Shown here one piece after another: positions 15,952 to 19,071 of a stretch of 19,071 nt of DNA (position 1 is its first letter; every line of letters starts with the position of its first letter). The translations under genes and the position numbers were made by a program. Under the pieces are notes generated by a model, which was not told the DNA's origin, made no database searches, and saw only the letters and a program-made list of their open reading frames with translations. Source of the stretch: an uncultured Burkholderiales bacterium (GTDB taxonomy: Bacteria > Pseudomonadota > Gammaproteobacteria > Burkholderiales > Burkholderiaceae_C). The stretch is taken from positions 1-19,071 of the forward strand of contig CAIODK010000124.1 of the NCBI GenBank assembly GCA_903856995.1, in the 5' to 3' direction.

Positions 15952-17021
15952 CGATGAACGTTCGTGGTTATGCCGCGCATTCAAACACCACGCCGTTAGG
16001 ACTTTTCCACTTTGTCAGGCGAGACCCGCGCCCTGATGATGTTGTCATCGACATCCTTTACTGTGGCGTATGCCACTCTGACCTTCACAATGTTCGCAAT
16101 GACTGGGGCTACTCCCAATACCCCATGGTGCCTGGCCATGAAATTGTGGGCCGTGTGTCCGCCATCGGCAACGATGTGTCCAAATTCAAAGTGGGCGATC
16201 ATGTCGGAGTAGGCTGCTTAGTTGACTCTTGTCGACACTGCGCCCCCTGCTTACAGGGCCACGAACAGTTTTGTATCAAACATGCGACCTACAGCTACGG
16301 TAGCCTTGATCGCCATGACAAACTACCCACACAAGGTGGCTACTCGGAAATGATTGTGGTAGCGCAGGACTTTGTATTGAAGATACCCAAGGGCTTGGAC
16401 CTCAAAGGTGCTGCCCCCCTTTTATGTGCAGGCATCACCACGTGGTCTCCTCTCAAACGCGCCAACATCTCTGCGACAAGTAAGGTGGCAGTTGTCGGCT
16501 TGGGAGGCCTCGGTCATTTAGCCATTAAACTCGCCAAGGGATTAGGCGCTGAAGTGACGCTCATCACCCGTTCGCTCGCCAAAGAAACCGAAGCGCGTGC
16601 TCTGGGTGCTGACCATGTCGTGCTGTCCACTGATAAGAAAAAAATGTCCAGTTTCAAAGGACAATTTGATCTCATCATTGACACCATCCCCTACGCCCAC
16701 GACATCAACCCCTATGTTCCTGCACTGGCCTATAACGGGAAACTGGTACTTGTTGGATATTTCGGACCACTAGAACCGGCATTGAACACCGCGCCCCTCA
16801 TCTTTGGACAAAAGTCGATTGAAGGCTCTCTGATCGGAGGGATTGCAGAGACCCAGGAAATGCTAGATTTCTGCGCGCAACACGCCATCACCTCAGATAT
16901 TGAAATCATCCAACCACAAGACATCAACCAAGCGTTTGAGCGCATGCTCAAGAGTGACGTGAAGTATCGGTTCGTGATCGATCTCGCATCACTTAAAACA
17001 ACTTCAATCAATCAAACTTAA
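15948..17021 (+). CDS. Zinc-dependent alcohol dehydrogenase, cinnamyl-alcohol-dehydrogenase/YahK type
   Basis: This 357-residue medium-chain dehydrogenase has catalytic zinc ligands C42 (CGVCHSD), H64 and E65 (VPGHEIVG) and C150 (LLCAGITTW). The structural zinc is held by C95, C98, C101 and C109. The nucleotide-binding loop is GLGGLG (174-179). This family usually reduces aldehydes or oxidises primary alcohols with NADP(H). Beside a phenylacetate locus, 2-phenylethanol/phenylacetaldehyde is a reasonable but unproven substrate. The start at 15948 (MTMNVRGY) overlaps the MFS stop as ATGA. The upstream frame extension to 15807 would lie inside the MFS gene and was rejected. An ATG two codons later (15954) is also possible. 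paaX follows after 14 nt. Confidence 0.9.
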   Translation: MTMNVRGYAAHSNTTPLGLFHFVRRDPRPDDVVIDILYCGVCHSDLHNVRNDWGYSQYPMVPGHEIVGRVSAIGNDVSKFKVGDHVGVGCLVDSCRHCAPCLQGHEQFCIKHATYSYGSLDRHDKLPTQGGYSEMIVVAQDFVLKIPKGLDLKGAAPLLCAGITTWSPLKRANISATSKVAVVGLGGLGHLAIKLAKGLGAEVTLITRSLAKETEARALGADHVVLSTDKKKMSSFKGQFDLIIDTIPYAHDINPYVPALAYNGKLVLVGYFGPLEPALNTAPLIFGQKSIEGSLIGGIAETQEMLDFCAQHAITSDIEIIQPQDINQAFERMLKSDVKYRFVIDLASLKTTSINQT

Positions 17022-17035
17022 TTTTTTCACGCTTA

Positions 17036-18019
17036 ATGAAAAATAAAGCCAACAACTGCATTCAAGAACGACTTGACAGTTTCCGTCAAACAACGCGTGT
17101 CAAAGCAGGCTCATTGATCACCTCGGTATTTGGTGATGCCATCCTCCCCAGAGGCGGTCAAATTTGGTTGGGTGGTTTGATCAACCTTCTCCAGCCCCTT
17201 AACCTGAACGAACGGTTGGTGCGCACGACCGTCTTCCGTTTAGTCAAAGATGAATGGTTGACCACACAAACACATGGTCGCCGAACCGACTACAAACTCT
17301 CCGCTTCGGGATGGCGGCGCTTTGAAGAAGCATCCCGTCAGATTTATGCAGCCACCGCAGCCCCATGGGATCAAAGATGGCGGCTTGTCATGCTGGTCTC
17401 AGAGATCCCCCCTCGCGAGCGTGAGCGCCTGCGCAGAGCCTTCTACTGGCAAGGGTTTGGCGAGCTCAACGCCAATTGTTTCGTCCACCCAAGCGCAGAC
17501 TTAACCACTGCATTTGATGCTCTTGGCGTTGACGGCATGGCTCATTTGTTACCCAAATTAATGCCGCTTGTCGCAGTCAATCCGAAACTAGACCAATCTG
17601 CGAACGATGCTGAGATCGTGCGATCCGCATGGGACCTTGAGCACCTCGCGAACGACTACATTGAATTCGTTGAAAGATACAAGGCCATCTTAGACGCCCT
17701 AAGAAAAGCGCCCAATTCAAGCGTTGATGAAGAAAATGCGTTCCTCACACGTACGTTACTGATTCATGACTTTCGAAGGTTACTCCTGCGCGATCCTGAA
17801 TTGCCAGACGTTCTGCTTCCCATCCACTGGCCTGGGCATACCGCACGAATGCTGTGCAAAGAACTCTACCGGCGTTTGCTAGAGCCATCTGAACGACATT
17901 TAGATCGCCATTTGTTATTGGCAAATGGCGAGGTACCGCCAGCGTCTGACATGGTGGCACGTCGATTCCAGAGCGACCCACCGTCAAACCACAGTTTATT
18001 TACTGAGAAAGCAAGTTGA
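17036..18019 (+). CDS. paaX: PaaX, phenylacetyl-CoA-responsive transcriptional repressor
   Basis: The 327-residue protein matches the PaaX family (E. coli 316). The N-terminal winged helix-turn-helix spans about 25-95 (AGSLITSVFGDAILPRGG, LVRTTVFRLVKDEWL, GRRTDYKLSASG). The central PaaX domain has WRLVMLVSEIPPRERERLR. The C-terminal domain has LIHDFRRLLLRDPELPDVLLP and HWPGHTARMLCKELYRRLLEP. In known systems it represses paa promoters and is released by phenylacetyl-CoA. The gene lies 14 nt behind adh in the same direction, so it is probably co-transcribed with it. Its likely target is the palindrome upstream of paaN. The last 20 bp overlap, on the opposite strand, the end of a Fic fragment. 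Confidence 0.94.
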   Translation: MKNKANNCIQERLDSFRQTTRVKAGSLITSVFGDAILPRGGQIWLGGLINLLQPLNLNERLVRTTVFRLVKDEWLTTQTHGRRTDYKLSASGWRRFEEASRQIYAATAAPWDQRWRLVMLVSEIPPRERERLRRAFYWQGFGELNANCFVHPSADLTTAFDALGVDGMAHLLPKLMPLVAVNPKLDQSANDAEIVRSAWDLEHLANDYIEFVERYKAILDALRKAPNSSVDEENAFLTRTLLIHDFRRLLLRDPELPDVLLPIHWPGHTARMLCKELYRRLLEPSERHLDRHLLLANGEVPPASDMVARRFQSDPPSNHSLFTEKAS

Positions 18020-18203
18020 TATAGGCCGAGTAGCTGAAACTCCGGTTCTTTTTATTCCCCGTTGTCTCACCAATGAGTCCCAACTCTTCCAGATTTTTGA
18101 CCGCCGCGTTGGCTGTTGGGTGGACTTCCCACGCAGAGGTAGAAAAACTCAAGTCTAAAATTGAAGCTTGAGTTTTCTGCAGTTGCGGGGGAACATCAAC
18201 CAT
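18000..18203 (-). pseudogene. C-terminal remnant of a Fic-family protein (winged-helix end only)
   Basis: A 67-codon minus-strand frame begins with an ATG directly after the stop of the second thiolase and ends inside the paaX 3' end. Its second half, HPTANAAVKNLEELGLIGETTG followed by KKNRSFSYSAYINLL (about 42-65), resembles the C-terminal helix-turn-helix tail found in many Fic-domain proteins. The catalytic Fic core motif (HPFxxGNGR) and everything else upstream is missing. The simplest reading is a leftover of a larger gene, cut by a rearrangement at the thiolase end. A translated small winged-helix protein is possible, but a terminator-like hairpin sits inside the frame. This is pattern recognition from memory without alignment. 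Confidence 0.6.
18143..18177. terminator. Bidirectional terminator-like hairpin between convergent paaX and thiolase
   Basis: AAAACTCAAG (18144-18153) and CTTGAGTTTT (18167-18176) form a perfect 10-bp inverted repeat with a 13-nt loop. Read on plus, the CTCAAG/CTTGAG stem is followed by TTTT. Read on minus it is followed by five T (A-run 18143-18147). This suits termination of paaX transcription from the left and of the thiolase from the right. It lies inside the Fic remnant frame. Confidence 0.65.
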
Positions 18204-19071
18204 CTAGACTTTTTCAATGATCATTGCAATACCCTGCCCCACCCCTATACACATGGTGCACAAGGCATAACGGCCACCGGTGGCATGCAATCGATTAATT
18301 GCAGTCATTACAAGACGCGCTCCTGAAGCACCCAGTGGATGACCCAGTGCAATAGCACCACCCCAAGCATTTACACGCGCATCGTCATCCTTCAAGCCCA
18401 ACAATCGCAACACAGCTAAGCCCTGAGCGGCAAATGCTTCATTGAGCTCAATGACATCCATTTGATCCAGTGTTAGACCCGTTTGCTTCAACACTTTTTG
18501 AGTTGCTGGCGCAGGTCCAATACCCATCACACGAGGCGCTACACCCGCAGCAGCCATGCCGATGACACGAGCCTTGGGTATCAAACCGTACTGAGCGACC
18601 TCTGCCTCACCGGCCAGCAAAAGAGCACAGGCGCCGTCATTAACGCCCGATGCATTTCCAGCCGTGACACTTCCGTCAGGACGCACAACACCCTTGAGTT
18701 TGGCCAGCGCCTCCAAACTAGTTTCACGTGGATGCTCATCCGTATCTACGACGATAGGATCCCCCTTTTTCTGAGGAATCGTGACTGGAACAATTTCTCT
18801 TGCCAGATGTCCAGCCTTCTGAGCCGCTACAGCACGTAACTGGCTGTTCATAGCCATACTATCCTGGGCTTCACGTTCAATCTTGTAATCAACAGCGACG
18901 TTCTCAGCAGTCTCTGGCATGGAGTCCGCGCCATACTTTTCCTTCATCAATTTGTTGACAAAGCGCCAACCAATTGTGGTGTCGTAGACCGTGTTATTTC
19001 GACTGAAGGCACTTTCTGCTTTGGGCATCACGAAAGGCGCACGACTCATGCTCTCGACACCACCAGCAATC
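18204..19071 (-). CDS. Second beta-ketoadipyl-CoA-type thiolase (N-terminal part beyond window edge)
   Basis: The minus-strand frame runs from the right edge (first residues IAGGVESM) to a TAG at 18204-18206, giving about 289 C-terminal residues of a roughly 400-residue thiolase. NEAFAAQG, the catalytic His in ALGHPLGASG and the second catalytic Cys in CTMCIGVGQG are present. The first Cys lies outside the window. It shares about two thirds of residues with PaaJ by eye, with a long identical stretch around SRAPFVMPKAESAFSRNN, but synonymous sites differ widely, so it is an old paralogue. The segment before the His reads NAWGG where PaaJ has NPNGG, and the region around DSMAMNSQLRAVA departs from the usual DAFALRSQQRA. 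It may be PcaF of the protocatechuate branch or a fatty-acid thiolase. Confidence 0.88.
   Translation of the reverse strand, partial: IAGGVESMSRAPFVMPKAESAFSRNNTVYDTTIGWRFVNKLMKEKYGADSMPETAENVAVDYKIEREAQDSMAMNSQLRAVAAQKAGHLAREIVPVTIPQKKGDPIVVDTDEHPRETSLEALAKLKGVVRPDGSVTAGNASGVNDGACALLLAGEAEVAQYGLIPKARVIGMAAAGVAPRVMGIGPAPATQKVLKQTGLTLDQMDVIELNEAFAAQGLAVLRLLGLKDDDARVNAWGGAIALGHPLGASGARLVMTAINRLHATGGRYALCTMCIGVGQGIAMIIEKV

Noticed and set aside
17022..17035. Terminator between adh and paaX (run of six T)
   Set aside because: No stem precedes the T-run and the gap is only 14 nt, so co-transcription is more likely.
1..19071. CRISPR array, tRNA/rRNA genes, insertion sequence or prophage genes
   Set aside because: No regularly spaced repeats, no recognisable tRNA or rRNA sequence, and no transposase or integrase frame were seen. 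Gaps between genes are short, and apart from the paaN leader and the paaX-thiolase junction they hold little.

Overview
The window is a nearly complete aerobic phenylacetate degradation (paa) locus from a Gram-negative bacterium. The gene content resembles that of Burkholderiales (Betaproteobacteria): a stand-alone PaaN aldehyde dehydrogenase, an ABC uptake system of the branched-chain amino acid (Liv) type, and PaaX as repressor. GC is near one half by eye. The genus cannot be fixed from the sequence alone.

Layout. (1) 1-1655: the 3' end of a livG-type ABC ATPase, then a single 436-codon gene that joins an N-terminal hemerythrin (HHE) domain to a LivF-type ATPase. A rho-independent terminator follows (1667-1696). 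(2) 1697-1813: a regulatory gap with an inverted repeat around a TATATT box and an 11-bp palindrome that resembles the PaaX operator. (3) 1814-14644: a tightly packed catabolic operon, paaN-paaG-paaH-paaI-paaK-paaJ-livK-ech-paaA-paaB-paaC-paaD-paaE, closed by a strong terminator with a GAAA tetraloop (14654-14687). (4) 14701-18019: an MFS transporter, a zinc alcohol dehydrogenase and paaX, all on the plus strand. (5) 18000-19071, minus strand: the C-terminal three quarters of a second beta-ketoadipyl-CoA thiolase, followed directly by a fragment of a Fic-family protein that carries a bidirectional terminator-like hairpin.

How the genes work together. The ABC system (LivK-type binding protein plus LivG/LivF ATPases; permeases presumably lie left of the window) and perhaps the MFS protein bring an aromatic acid into the cell. 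PaaK makes phenylacetyl-CoA. PaaABC(D)E epoxidises the ring with O2 and reducing power from PaaE. PaaG isomerises the epoxide to oxepin-CoA. PaaN oxidises the ring-opened semialdehyde. A crotonase, PaaG, PaaH and PaaJ then carry out beta-oxidation to acetyl-CoA and succinyl-CoA. PaaI removes dead-end CoA thioesters, and PaaX represses until phenylacetyl-CoA appears. No MaoC-type oxepin-CoA hydratase and no canonical paaF is visible. A LiuC-like crotonase occupies the likely PaaF slot.

The most unusual element is the hemerythrin-LivF fusion: a potential O2/redox-sensing or iron-binding domain attached to the motor of the transporter that probably feeds an O2-dependent pathway.
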